A stretch of 16,471 nucleotides of DNA from Verrucomicrobia bacterium UBA3214 (GCA_002363575.1 DEWI01000056.1:1-16471), one strand, 5' to 3'; numbered from the stretch's first letter, positions 5,942 to 15,053 are shown. Notes: generated by a model from the letters alone, not told the origin. Translations and numbers: made by a program.

Positions 5942-8514
5942 CACTGCTCCGTATCTTGCGGGGCCGCGGGCGCGTCTTCCGTTCCTTCGGCCTCTTGCGG
6001 AGCCGCGGGCGCGCCGCCGTCCGGTGCATCGGCGTCATCGCCGTCGTCGCCTTCGCAGACGGAGACGGAGACGAGCGAGGCGCCTTCGGAGAGGCGCACG
6101 AGCTTCACGCCTTGCGAGTAGCGCCCATAGACGTTGAATTGCGCGACAGGGCTGCGCACCATCTGCTGGTCGCTCGTGATCGAGATTACGTGTTCGTCGT
6201 CGGCGACGGCGTGCGCGGCCACCACGGCGCCGTTCTTCTCGGCTATCTTGATGGCGATCATGCCCATGCCGCCGCGCGCATGGCGCGCGAATTCCTTGAA
6301 TTCGCAGCGCTTGCCGTAGCCGTTCTCCGTGGCGATGAAGAGCGTCTTGGCGTCATCGACGGCATCGAGCGAGACGACCACGTCGCCGTCGCGCAGGCGC
6401 ACGCCGCGAACGCCCGTCGCGCCGCGTCCCATTCTGCGGACGTCGGAGGCGGCGAAGCGCATTGCGCGCCCTTCGCGCGTGAACATGATGATATCGTCGT
6501 CCGGGCGCACGAGGCGGACATCGACGAGTTCGTCGCCTTCGTCGATATTGAGCGCGCGCTTGCCGTTTTTGTTCACGACGGCAAGTTCGGTGAGCGCGGT
6601 CTTCTTGACCGTGCCGCGGCGCGTCGCGAAGAAGACGTCCATGTCTTCGGCGATTTCGCGTATCGGCAGGAGCTCCAGCACCTGCTCGCCTTCCTGAAGC
6701 TCCAGCAGATTGATGAGCGGGCGTCCGAAGCCCGTCTTTGAGCCTTCGGGGATTTGGTAGGCTTCCTTGCGGAAGAGCCGCCCGGTGTTCGTGAAGAAGA
6801 GAAGCGAATCGTGGGTCTGCGCCACGAAGACCTGGCGTATGAAATCCTCTTCCTTGACCTGCGCGCCCTTGACGCCGTGGCCGCCGCGGCGCTGCTCGCG
6901 GTATTCCGTTAGCGCGACGCGCTTTATGTAGCCGCGGTTGGAGAGAGTTATGACGCATGGCGCGTCGGGTATCAGGTCCTTGATGGAGACTTCGTTCTCG
7001 TCGGGGACGATTTCCGTGCGGCGCTTCGCCTCCTCCTTGGCGCAGTAGCGCGCCTTGATGTCGGCGAGATCGTCGCAGATTATCGCGTACACCTTCGCGG
7101 GGTCCGCGAGGATCGCCTCGAACTCCGCGATCGCCGCGAGAAGCTTCGCCATTTCGTCGGCCAGCTTGTCGCGCTCCAGCCCGGTGAGCTGGTAGAGGCG
7201 CATTTCGAGTATCGCGTTCACTTGCGGCTCGGTGAAGCCGAAGCGCTCGACGAGCCGCGCCTTCGCTTCGTCGCGGTTGCGCGAAGAGCGTATGATGGAG
7301 ACGACTTCGTCGAGATTGTCGATCGCCAGCATCAAGCCTTCGAGAATGTGGCGGCGCGCCTGCGCCTTCTTCAGCTCGAAGCGCGTGCGCCGCGTCACCA
7401 CCTCGAAGCGGTGGTCGGTGTACGCCCGGAAGAAATCGCGCAGATTCAGGATTTTCGGGCGCCCGCCGTCGATCGCCAGCATTATCGCGCCGAACGTCGT
7501 CTGCAGCGCCGTATGCTTGTACAGATGGTTGAGGACTATTTCCGCCATGGCGTCGCGCTTGACTTCGACGATGATGCGGATGTCGGCCTTCGATTCGTCG
7601 CGTATGTCGCTGACGCCCTGTATGACCTTGTCCTTGACGAGGTCGGCCATGTGCACCAGCATTTCGCGCTTGTTGACGTTGTAGGGGATTTCGGTGATGA
7701 CGATGCGCTCGCGCCCGTTGGCGAGCTTCTCGATTTCGGCTTTGCCGCGCACGGTCATCTGTCCGCGGCCGGTCTTGTACATCGCCGCGATGCCGTTGTA
7801 GCCGCAAATCTGCGCGCCCGTCGGGAAGTCCGGCCCTTTGACGAACTTCATGAGGTCGTCGATGGTGCAGTCGTCGCGGTGGCGCACGTACCAGTCGAGA
7901 CCGTCGCAGATTTCCGCGAGGTTGTGCGGCGGGATGTTCGTGGCCATGCCGACGGCGATGCCCGTGGTGCCGTTGACGAGGAGGTTGGGAAGGCGCGCGG
8001 GCAGCACGGTCGGCTCTTCGGTGGTCTCGTCGTAGTTGGGCGACATGTCCACCGTATCCTTGTCGAGGTCGGCGAGGAGTTCGTCGGCGATGCGCTGCAT
8101 CCTCACTTCGGTGTATCGCATGGCGGCGGCGCCGTCGCCGTCGATCGAGCCGAAGTTGCCGTGGCCATCGACGAGCGGCATGCGCAGCGAGAACGGCTGG
8201 GCCATGCGCACGATCGTCTCGTAAACGGCGGAATCGCCGTGCGGATGGTATTTGCCTATCACGTCGCCGACGATGCGCGCGGACTTCACATGCTTCGTGT
8301 TCCACGTGTTGCCGGCCTTGTGCATCGCGTAGAGGCAGCGGCGGTGCACGGGCTTCAAGCCGTCGCGCACGTCCGGAAGCGCGCGCCCGATGATCACGCT
8401 CATCGAGTAGTCGATGTAGTCGCGCGAGAGTTCCTCTTCGATGTTCACGTCTTCGAGCGTTCCCGCGGCTGCGGCGGGCGTCTCGACGTCGTTCTCTTTG
8501 CCTTCTTCGCTCAT
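5941..8514 (-). CDS. gyrA: DNA gyrase subunit A
   Basis: The protein has 857 residues, close to the usual GyrA length. It breaks and rejoins DNA in the A2B2 gyrase that adds negative supercoils. The catalytic Tyr is Y134 in [10 protein letters not shown]. The quinolone-determining region is intact: [23 protein letters not shown] with Ser95 (E. coli Ser83) and Glu99 (E. coli Asp87), Glu being normal at this site in many bacteria. The C-terminal beta-pinwheel begins with the GyrA box at 541-547, here QRRGGHG with His where Lys/Arg is usual; the box's presence supports GyrA over ParC. An acidic Ala/Pro/Asp/Glu-rich tail fills roughly the last 37 residues. The start at ATG 8514 gives MSEEGKEND; an in-frame start at 8550 would lie upstream of the promoter. 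There is no Shine-Dalgarno, and the -10 hexamer ends only 10 bases before the ATG. It heads the minus-strand run, and gyrB is not in the window. Confidence 0.97.
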   Translation of the reverse strand: MSEEGKENDVETPAAAAGTLEDVNIEEELSRDYIDYSMSVIIGRALPDVRDGLKPVHRRCLYAMHKAGNTWNTKHVKSARIVGDVIGKYHPHGDSAVYETIVRMAQPFSLRMPLVDGHGNFGSIDGDGAAAMRYTEVRMQRIADELLADLDKDTVDMSPNYDETTEEPTVLPARLPNLLVNGTTGIAVGMATNIPPHNLAEICDGLDWYVRHRDDCTIDDLMKFVKGPDFPTGAQICGYNGIAAMYKTGRGQMTVRGKAEIEKLANGRERIVITEIPYNVNKREMLVHMADLVKDKVIQGVSDIRDESKADIRIIVEVKRDAMAEIVLNHLYKHTALQTTFGAIMLAIDGGRPKILNLRDFFRAYTDHRFEVVTRRTRFELKKAQARRHILEGLMLAIDNLDEVVSIIRSSRNRDEAKARLVERFGFTEPQVNAILEMRLYQLTGLERDKLADEMAKLLAAIAEFEAILADPAKVYAIICDDLADIKARYCAKEEAKRRTEIVPDENEVSIKDLIPDAPCVITLSNRGYIKRVALTEYREQRRGGHGVKGAQVKEEDFIRQVFVAQTHDSLLFFTNTGRLFRKEAYQIPEGSKTGFGRPLINLLELQEGEQVLELLPIREIAEDMDVFFATRRGTVKKTALTELAVVNKNGKRALNIDEGDELVDVRLVRPDDDIIMFTREGRAMRFAASDVRRMGRGATGVRGVRLRDGDVVVSLDAVDDAKTLFIATENGYGKRCEFKEFARHARGGMGMIAIKIAEKNGAVVAAHAVADDEHVISITSDQQMVRSPVAQFNVYGRYSQGVKLVRLSEGASLVSVSVCEGDDGDDADAPDGGAPAAPQEAEGTEDAPAAPQDTEQ

Positions 8515-8524
8515 GTCGGGACAT

Positions 8525-8553
8525 ATTATACCATAATTTGCATCCGGCAAGCA
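8525..8553 (-). promoter_or_regulatory. Promoter of gyrA (extended -10 TGG-TATAAT)
   Basis: On the minus strand the sequence reads TATGGTATAATAT, with TATAAT at 8530-8525 preceded by TG at 8533-8532, an extended -10. The position 17 bases upstream (8548-8553) reads TGCTTG, a poor -35. Transcription would begin about 3-5 bases before the gyrA ATG. The core is an exact 13-bp inverted copy of the divergent promoter at 8582-8594. Confidence 0.75.
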
Positions 8554-8581
8554 CGCCGGCGGGTGCCGGGCGGGTGGAAAA

Positions 8582-8594
8582 TATGGTATAATAT
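8582..8594 (+). promoter_or_regulatory. Promoter of the V-ATPase B/proC operon (extended -10 TGG-TATAAT)
   Basis: TATGGTATAATAT has TATAAT at 8587-8592 with TG three bases upstream. The predicted transcript starts near 8599, giving a leader of about 20 bases with AGAGGA before the ATG at 8619. No convincing -35 is present; the site 17 bases upstream reads TGCCGG. Confidence 0.75.
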
Positions 8595-8618
8595 CCCGTG
8601 CGAAAGAGGATACGGCAC

Positions 8619-9931
<1,313 letters not shown>

Positions 9932-9935
<4 letters not shown>

Positions 9936-10723
9936 TGAAAAAGCTCGGTTTTTTCGGCGGCGGGAAGATGGCGGAGGGGATTCTCTCCGCGCTGCTTTCC
10001 GGGGATGCCGGCTTCGCGCCGGGCGACGTCATCGTAGCGGAGCGCGACGCCGCGCGCGCGGCGTACCTCGCCGGACGCTATGCCGTGGAGACGACAGGCG
10101 ACGTGAGGGACGTGGCGCGCGGCTGCCGGCTCGTGATTCTTGCCGTCCGTCCGCAGGATGTCGCGCAAGTCGCGGCCGATGCCGGCGGCCTCCTGGGCGC
10201 CGGCAGCACGCTCGTATCCATCGTCGCGGGCAAGCGGCTTGACACCTTGAAAGAGCTGTTTCCCGGCGTCGGCAAGCTCGCGCGCGTGATGCCCAATCTC
10301 GCGGTGCGCGCGGGCGCCGGGATGTGCGTCGCGTGCGGCGACGACGCCGATGCCGTCGCGAAGCTTCTTTCCGCGACAGGCGCGGCGATCGTTCTGGACG
10401 AGAAGCATTTCGACGCCGTGACGGCGTTGAGCGGCTCCGGGCCGGCGTATTTCGCGTATATGCTCGAAGCGATGGCGGAGGGCGGCGAAGCCATAGGTCT
10501 CGACAAGGAGGCGGCGCGTCTGCTTGCGCTCCAGACGATGTTCGGGACGGCGAAGTATCTTCGCGAGAGCGGCGCGGAACTCGGCGCTTTCATCGCCGGC
10601 GTCTGCACAAAAGGCGGGACTACCGCCGCAGGCATGGAAAAACTCGACGCCAGCGACTTTAAAGCCGTCGTGGCCGACACACTCGCCGCCGCCGCGGAAC
10701 GCTCCCGCCAGCTCGGCGGCTAG
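9932..10723 (+). CDS. proC: Pyrroline-5-carboxylate reductase
   Basis: The protein has 263 residues, the typical ProC length. It reduces 1-pyrroline-5-carboxylate to proline with NAD(P)H, the last step of proline synthesis, in the cytoplasm. The N-terminal Rossmann motif is [12 protein letters not shown] (6-17), with Lys where the family usually has Asn. The C-terminal signature is complete: [21 protein letters not shown] (165-185) and [16 protein letters not shown]. The ATG at 9932 overlaps the stop of the ATPase B gene (ATGA), and a second in-frame ATG follows directly at 9935; either could be used. The overlap implies a shared transcript and translational coupling, although the two proteins have no known functional link. 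No proA or proB is in the window. Confidence 0.96.
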
Positions 10724-10839
10724 AAAAGCTCAAACGCGGCGTTTGCGCGCCGCGCGCCGCTTCATCCCGTCCCCCGTTCCCGCGATAACGCGCGAGAATG
10801 GGCGCGGAATCGAAAAAATTGCAATCCTAGATCGAATCC

Positions 10840-10864
10840 GGCAGCGCTCTCGAGCGCTGCCTTT
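10840..10864 (+). terminator. Perfect hairpin after proC, possible weak terminator
   Basis: GGCAGCGCTC (10840-10849) pairs with GAGCGCTGCC (10852-10861) around a central TC, followed only by TTTCC. The stem is strong but the T-run is short, so it may be a weak or factor-assisted terminator for proC, or an mRNA-stabilising end. Confidence 0.45.
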
Positions 10865-10883
10865 CCTGTCTCCGGCCGCCTCG

Positions 10884-11037
10884 CAAACCGACCGGCGTCG
10901 CCTCGTTTTGCGACCGGCGTCGCCTCGTAAAGCGACTGGAGTCGCTTCGCCAAGCGACCGGCGTCGCCTCTCCAAGCGACTAGGGTCGCTTCGGCATGCG
11001 ACTGGAGTCGCCTCGGCAAGCGACGGGCGTCGCTCCG
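10884..11037. repeat. Tandem array of seven 22-bp units, each a GCGAC-N4-GTCGC mini-hairpin
   Basis: Seven consecutive 22-bp units keep exact register. The 5-bp arms GCGAC and GTCGC start at 10888, 10910, 10932, 10954, 10976, 10998 and 11020 (arm 1 of the first unit is CCGAC). The 4-base centres vary: CGGC, CGGC, TGGA, CGGC, TAGG, TGGA, GGGC. The 8-base linkers follow roughly YTCGSCAW. In units 3 and 5 the stem extends to 7 bp (AAGCGAC/GTCGCTT). An eighth, decayed unit (GCGGC...) follows from 11038. Arms are conserved while centres vary, which points to selection on the dyad, either as DNA sites or as RNA hairpins. Function is unknown. Confidence 0.9.
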
Positions 11038-11157
11038 GCATGCGGCCGGGGGGGCGGCCGGTTTCGAACAGGGCGAGGCCGCGTTCCTCCGCCCGTGCGT
11101 CGCCGGGGACGCCGGGACACGGGGCGAAACTGCAAAAAGGGGGTGTTTCGGGGGGCA

Positions 11158-11187
11158 TTGACGCGCGAAGCGAAGATATGGTATCAT
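11158..11187 (+). promoter_or_regulatory. Promoter of the glycan operon
   Basis: TTGACG (11158-11163) and TATCAT (11182-11187) are separated by 18 bases, and the -10 is extended (ATGG-TATCAT). Of the five promoters with this motif in the window, this one has the best -35. The expected start near 11194 leaves a leader of about 28 bases. Confidence 0.72.
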
Positions 11188-11221
11188 ATATTGCCATCTA
11201 CGGGCCAGGTGGTTTGTTTGG

Positions 11222-12256
11222 ATGTACACGCGAGAGGAGTTTGGCGGCAGGATGTCAGGGGTGGAGAGAGGCAGTGCGGGAGTTGCGAAACTTGCGATAG
11301 TAGTTCCTTGTTATAATGAGGAAGCGGTCCTGCCGCTTTCGCAGCCGCTTTTCGCCGGCGAGTTAGACAGGATGGTGGCCGCCGGGCGCATTTCGCCGAA
11401 AAGCGGCGTTATTTTCGTCGATGACGGCAGCACCGACGCGACTTGGCAGGCTATAAGCGCGTTCGCGGAGCGCGACCGCCGCTTCAGCGGCATCCGCCAG
11501 AGCAGGAATCGCGGGCACCAGTGCGCATTGTGGGCGGGGCTTATGGAGGCGCGCGAGCGCGGTTTCGATATTGCCATAACCATCGACTGCGACGGGCAGG
11601 ACGACGTGCATGCCATGACGGAGATGGTGGATGAGTATGCCAAGGGCGCGGACATCGTCTATGGCGTGCGCAGCGACCGCTCCAGCGACACGTTCTTCAA
11701 GCGCCTGACGGCCGAAGGATTCTACCGCCTGCAAGCCGCGATGGGCGTGGAGACGGTGTACAACCACGCGGACTACCGGCTGCTTTCCGCGCGCGCCATC
11801 GAGGCGCTTTCCCGCTTCGGCGAGACGAACCTCTATCTGCGCGGGCTGGTGCCGCTGCTCGGCTTCAAGTCCGCGAAAGTGTTCTATTCGCGGAGCGGGC
11901 GCATCGCCGGCGGCAGCCACTATCCGTTCCTGAAGATGCTGGCGTTCGCGGCCGACGGCATAACGTCGCTTTCGATCAAGCCGATAAGGGCGATCACGCT
12001 TTTCGGGGCGCTTGTGGCGTTTGCATCGTTCGCGATCGGGCTGTGGTGTTTCGTCGCCTGGCTGCGCGGCATGGCGGTGCGCGGCTGGACGAGCGAGGTG
12101 CTGTGCATCTGCTTCTTCGGGGGGATGCAGATTTTCGCGCTCGGCATCATCGGCGAGTACGTCGGCAAGATATATCTCGAGACGAAGCGCAGGCCGCGCG
12201 TAATCATCAGCGAGCGCACGAAGTGCGGCGGCGGCGGCACGGGGGAAGAAGCATGA
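11222..12256 (+). CDS. Family 2 glycosyltransferase, GtrB/DPM1-like (polyprenyl-phosphate sugar transferase)
   Basis: The protein has 344 residues. The GT-A fold motifs are in order: AIVVPCYNEE (25-34), VIFVDDGSTDATW (63-75), QSRNRGHQCALWAG (93-106), the metal-binding IDCDGQDD (121-128) and HADYRLLSARA (182-192). Two C-terminal membrane helices lie at about 257-279 and 291-311, ending in EYVGKIYLETKRRP, the layout of GtrB/ArnC-type enzymes. These move a sugar from a nucleotide sugar to undecaprenyl phosphate at the inner face of the membrane. The sugar cannot be read from sequence. A start at 11222 has AGGTGG 9 bases upstream; ATG 11252 has GAGGAG 12 bases upstream and gives a more usual N-terminus, so the start is uncertain by 10 residues. 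The stop overlaps the next start (ATGA), consistent with a coupled partner that uses the charged lipid. Confidence 0.92.
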   Translation: MYTREEFGGRMSGVERGSAGVAKLAIVVPCYNEEAVLPLSQPLFAGELDRMVAAGRISPKSGVIFVDDGSTDATWQAISAFAERDRRFSGIRQSRNRGHQCALWAGLMEARERGFDIAITIDCDGQDDVHAMTEMVDEYAKGADIVYGVRSDRSSDTFFKRLTAEGFYRLQAAMGVETVYNHADYRLLSARAIEALSRFGETNLYLRGLVPLLGFKSAKVFYSRSGRIAGGSHYPFLKMLAFAADGITSLSIKPIRAITLFGALVAFASFAIGLWCFVAWLRGMAVRGWTSEVLCICFFGGMQIFALGIIGEYVGKIYLETKRRPRVIISERTKCGGGGTGEEA

Positions 12257-13977
12257 ACATCGTCGATTGGACCGCGTCGCGCTTCGATGCGCTGCGCGCT
12301 CGTCTAGGGGAAAGCCGCTTCTACCCCGCGCTGCTGGGCGCGCTTCTGCTTTGCGGGCTCGCGCCGCTTCTTGCGCCCGGGATTCCGAACGGGCACGATC
12401 TATATTACCATTTGTCCCGGCTGCACGCGATGGCGGTGAACTTTTCGCTTGGCGAAGTGCCGTCGATGGTCAACCACGAGGCGCTGGCGGGCTACGGCTA
12501 CGCGACGGGACTCTTCTACCCGGATTTCTTCTTGTACCCGGCCGTGCTGCTGATGAAGTGCGGCATGGGAATCCTGGCGGCGTACAAGTGCATGGTCGTG
12601 GCGTGCGTCTTCGCGACCGCCTACGGCGCGTATTTCTGCGCGCGCCGGCTTTCGGCCACGTGCTTCGGGGCGTTCGCGACGGCGCTGCTCTACGCATGGA
12701 GCAGCTATTTCGCCGTCGATGTCTTCGTGCGCGCGGCCTTCGGCGAATGGAGCATGTTCGTATTCGCGCCGTGGATCATACTGGGGCTGTACGAGACGGT
12801 GCTGGGAGAGCCGCGGCGCTTCCCGTATCTGTCGTTCGGTTTCGCCGGGCTGGCGCTGGCGCACAGTCTTTCGCTTTTGATGATGGGGGCGATATGCGCC
12901 GCGTTCGTCGCGTTCAACGCGGTGCGGATTCTCCGCGAGCCGCGCAGAATCCTCTATCTCGCGCTTTCGCCGGTGCCTGTGGCGCTCGTTTCGCTGGCGT
13001 CCATCCTGCCGATGCTCGAGCAGTTCGCCCTCCTGCATTTCCACATCGAGATCGAGGACAACGCCGGCATTCTCTCGCGCTGCATGCCGCCGCTGAAGAT
13101 GCTGCTCGAGCTTCCCGCCAGCAAGGCGGAATACTGGATTCCCCCGGGCATAGGCACGATGCTCGCGATCGCGGCGCTCCAGCGCTTCCGGCTGGTTTCG
13201 CGGCGGACCGCGCCGGAGCTGTTCCGCGACATGCTGCTCGTCGCCGGGGTCTGCTGCCTTCTGATGTCGAGCGAAATGCCGCCCTGGAAGGGCGCGTTCA
13301 AGCCGCTCGCGGTCATTCAGTTCCCGTGGCGCTTCTTCGGCCCTGCCACGGCGTTCCTCGCGTTCGGCGGAGGGTTGGCGCTTTCGGCGCTGACGGCCGG
13401 CGACGGCGCGCGCGAGCGCCGCTGGGTGTGGCGGGTGGCGTGCGGCGCGGCTTTCGCGTGGTTCGTCAATGTTGGCTACTTCTACACGGCGCGGTATTGC
13501 GAGCGCGATTTCATGTTCGGCTACCGCGTCGGCCGCCCGCAGGAGGCGAGCGGCATACATTACCTGATAAAGGACGGCTTGCGCGACACCGCCATTCGCG
13601 CGCGCGGCGATGTCGCCGTCGCCTCCGCGCCCGTAGATGTGAAGCTCGCGCGTCCGCGCCCGGACGTCCTGCGCATGGAGTTCTCCGGAAACGCGGCGGA
13701 CAACGAAATCGAGCTGCCCATTGTACCCTACTATGGATATATTGCACTCCTGGAGCGTCCGGACGGGACGCGCGAGCGCCTTGAAACCTGTCTCGGCCCC
13801 GGCAAGCTGCTCGCCGTGCGCATACCCGCGGCGTGCGCGGAGGGCGTTGTCGCCGTCCGCTACGAAGCGACGCCGCTCCAGAGGTTTTCACAGTTCGTTT
13901 CGCTGACGTCGGCAATCACGTTCTGCGCCCTCTTTGTCGCGATGAAGCGGCGGCGCAAAGTCGCCAAGGATTCATAG
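12253..13977 (+). CDS. Polytopic membrane protein, PTPS-related/YfhO-like (GT-C-type candidate)
   Basis: The protein has 574 residues with about ten hydrophobic helices, the first at about 24-42. Directly after it comes PNGHDLYYHLSRLHAMA (45-61), then GYGYATGLFYPDFFLYP (80-96), the pattern of the '6-pyruvoyl-tetrahydropterin synthase related' membrane domain (PF10131). That domain resembles GT-C glycosyltransferases, which keep acidic/His residues in the first external loop (here H48, D49). A soluble strand-rich domain (about 450-545, LPIVPYYGYIAL) precedes a last helix (about 548-565) and the basic tail KRRRKVAKDS; YfhO-type proteins share this arrangement. Despite the family name there is no pterin enzyme here. 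Overlap with the upstream GT2 (ATGA) suggests it receives the lipid-linked sugar and transfers it on the periplasmic side. That role is inferred from context, not shown. Confidence 0.78.
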   Translation: MNIVDWTASRFDALRARLGESRFYPALLGALLLCGLAPLLAPGIPNGHDLYYHLSRLHAMAVNFSLGEVPSMVNHEALAGYGYATGLFYPDFFLYPAVLLMKCGMGILAAYKCMVVACVFATAYGAYFCARRLSATCFGAFATALLYAWSSYFAVDVFVRAAFGEWSMFVFAPWIILGLYETVLGEPRRFPYLSFGFAGLALAHSLSLLMMGAICAAFVAFNAVRILREPRRILYLALSPVPVALVSLASILPMLEQFALLHFHIEIEDNAGILSRCMPPLKMLLELPASKAEYWIPPGIGTMLAIAALQRFRLVSRRTAPELFRDMLLVAGVCCLLMSSEMPPWKGAFKPLAVIQFPWRFFGPATAFLAFGGGLALSALTAGDGARERRWVWRVACGAAFAWFVNVGYFYTARYCERDFMFGYRVGRPQEASGIHYLIKDGLRDTAIRARGDVAVASAPVDVKLARPRPDVLRMEFSGNAADNEIELPIVPYYGYIALLERPDGTRERLETCLGPGKLLAVRIPAACAEGVVAVRYEATPLQRFSQFVSLTSAITFCALFVAMKRRRKVAKDS

Positions 13978-13978
13978 A

Positions 13979-14908
13979 ATGACGTTTTTCGACTGCCTGC
14001 CCGCATATATACTCAACCGGTCGCCGCGCATACTGGTCGCGTTCGATACGGATTTCCTGCGCAACCTCGATGCGTTCCGGCGCTCCATTCCGCGCGGCGA
14101 GGCGTTCACGCTGCTCGTGCAGATCGGCTGGTCGGTGCTCGTTCCGTGGTTCGCCGAAGAGTTGAAGACGCGCATGGCGCAGGCGCGCGAGCTTTTCCCG
14201 GAGGCGCGCATCATATTCCTCGCCAACGAGAAGGAGGCGCTGGAAATTCTCAAGGATTCCGCCGAGTGCGTGTGGTGCCACCAGAACGCGTTCCTCGACC
14301 CCGCGTGCTACCCGCTGGCCGCGGATCGCCGCAGGTTCGACGCGATATACGTCGCGCGCATAACGCCGTTCAAGCGCCATGCGCTCGCCGCGAAGATTCG
14401 CAATCTCCATCTCGTCGGCTCGTACTCCGCGCGCGAGGAAGAGTATTTCCGCGAGATCATGCGCACGGTGCCGTGCGTGCGCTGGGAGCGGAAGGTCGGC
14501 GCAAGGCTCGTCGGGCGGCGCATGGTCGATGCGTCCTGCGGGCTGGCGCTTTCCGCCGTCGAAGGCGCGATGTTCGCCTGCGGCGAGTATTCGCTTTGCG
14601 GCATTCCCGTCGTGAGCACGAAAAACATCGGCGGCCGCGACCTCATGCTTCCCGCCTTTTCCGTGTATCGCGCCGACGATACCGGGGACTCCGTCGCCGA
14701 AGGCGTGGAGCATTGGAAGGCGAATCCAGTGCCCCCGCAGGAGATTCGCGCCGAGTTCCTGCGCCTGGCCGCGCCCCATCGCGCCTGCCTCGACGATCTC
14801 ATCGCGTCGATCGCCGGCCGCCGCGTGAAAATCCCTCACAAGCTCGGTGTGCGCTGCGGGCTTTCTCCGCTCAGGCAGCTGGCGCACTGCATGCTCCGCC
14901 GCGATTGA
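13979..14908 (+). CDS. Glycosyltransferase, GT-B fold (GT4/GT1-like)
   Basis: The protein has 309 residues, with no signal peptide or clear membrane helix. The C-terminal half has the GT-B nucleotide-sugar site: FDAIYVARITPFKRHALAAKI (120-140), where the first strand and the basic 'PFKRH' loop bind phosphate, and LALSAVEGAMFACGEY (189-204) followed by LCGIPVVSTKNIGGRD (206-221), matching the EX7E-type donor-binding region. The N-terminal acceptor domain is not diagnostic. Length is short for GT4 (usually 350-400), so the N-terminal domain is compact. The start is one base after the previous stop, with AAGGA 11 bases upstream, so it is the third gene of the glycan operon. It probably adds a sugar to a surface glycan on the cytoplasmic side. 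Donor and acceptor are unknown. Confidence 0.75.
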   Translation: MTFFDCLPAYILNRSPRILVAFDTDFLRNLDAFRRSIPRGEAFTLLVQIGWSVLVPWFAEELKTRMAQARELFPEARIIFLANEKEALEILKDSAECVWCHQNAFLDPACYPLAADRRRFDAIYVARITPFKRHALAAKIRNLHLVGSYSAREEEYFREIMRTVPCVRWERKVGARLVGRRMVDASCGLALSAVEGAMFACGEYSLCGIPVVSTKNIGGRDLMLPAFSVYRADDTGDSVAEGVEHWKANPVPPQEIRAEFLRLAAPHRACLDDLIASIAGRRVKIPHKLGVRCGLSPLRQLAHCMLRRD

Positions 14909-14984
14909 CCGCGCGCGCTGTTTCGCGGCCCTCCCGAAGGCGATATATGCGTTGCGGCCCGCGTGTGCGCGGCGGCGCGGAATA

Positions 14985-14993
14985 TGCTAAAAT
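14985..14993 (+). promoter_or_regulatory. Promoter of the acyltransferase gene (TGC-TAAAAT)
   Basis: AATATGCTAAAATATG contains TAAAAT (14988-14993) preceded by TG, the same extended -10 layout as the other promoters here. No -35 is recognisable. The expected leader is about 59 bases, ending in a strong Shine-Dalgarno. Confidence 0.6.
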
Positions 14994-15044
14994 ATGCGGC
15001 TGACGCGGGAGCGGAGGCGCGTACGCCCTGCTTTGCTCACCGCA

Positions 15045-15053
15045 AGGGAGGAG
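15045..15053 (+). promoter_or_regulatory. Shine-Dalgarno AGGGAGGAG deciding the acyltransferase start
   Basis: AGGGAGGAG lies 5 bases before ATG 15059. The frame is open further upstream to 14963, but that region includes the promoter, so the ribosome site fixes the start at 15059. Confidence 0.8.

Larger units (their letters stand above)
10724..11221. other. 498-bp non-coding region between proC and the glycan operon
   Basis: The stretch holds, in order, a GC-rich segment with a short palindrome just after proC (AAACGCGGCGTTT), a perfect 10-bp hairpin (10840-10861), a 22-bp tandem hairpin array (10884-11037) with a decayed eighth unit, a GC-rich stretch with runs of G, and the promoter of the glycosyltransferase gene (11158-11187). 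The open frames across it are Arg/Pro-rich products of the repeat and show no protein-like composition. Confidence 0.8.

Noticed and set aside
8171..8250. Quinolone-resistance change in GyrA (Glu at the E. coli Asp87 site)
   Set aside because: Glu is the natural residue at this position in many bacteria and the key Ser is intact, so it is not evidence of resistance.
8515..8550. Upstream start for GyrA adding 12 residues
   Set aside because: The added codons would run through the -10 element, and MSEEGKEND is a plausible natural start.
8598..8618. GTG start for the ATPase B subunit seven codons upstream
   Set aside because: It coincides with the predicted transcription start and has no ribosome site; AGAGGA fits the ATG at 8619.
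10884..11037. CRISPR array
   Set aside because: Units are 22 bp in total with 8-base similar linkers; there are no 25-40-base unique spacers and no cas genes.
10884..11037. Plasmid-type iterons or a replication origin
   Set aside because: The 22-bp period resembles iterons, but no Rep gene, AT-rich melting region or DnaA boxes are nearby, so only a binding-array idea is kept.
10730..11197. Open frames across the repeat region giving repeated EATPVA/RGDAGR peptides
   Set aside because: The repeat unit is 22 bp, not a multiple of three, so it cycles through all frames; the dyad is conserved at the DNA level, not as a peptide.
12400..13560. 386-codon antisense frame within the membrane-protein gene
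   Set aside because: His/Arg/Glu-rich shadow composition; the plus-strand frame has clear membrane helices and overlaps its neighbour in operon fashion.
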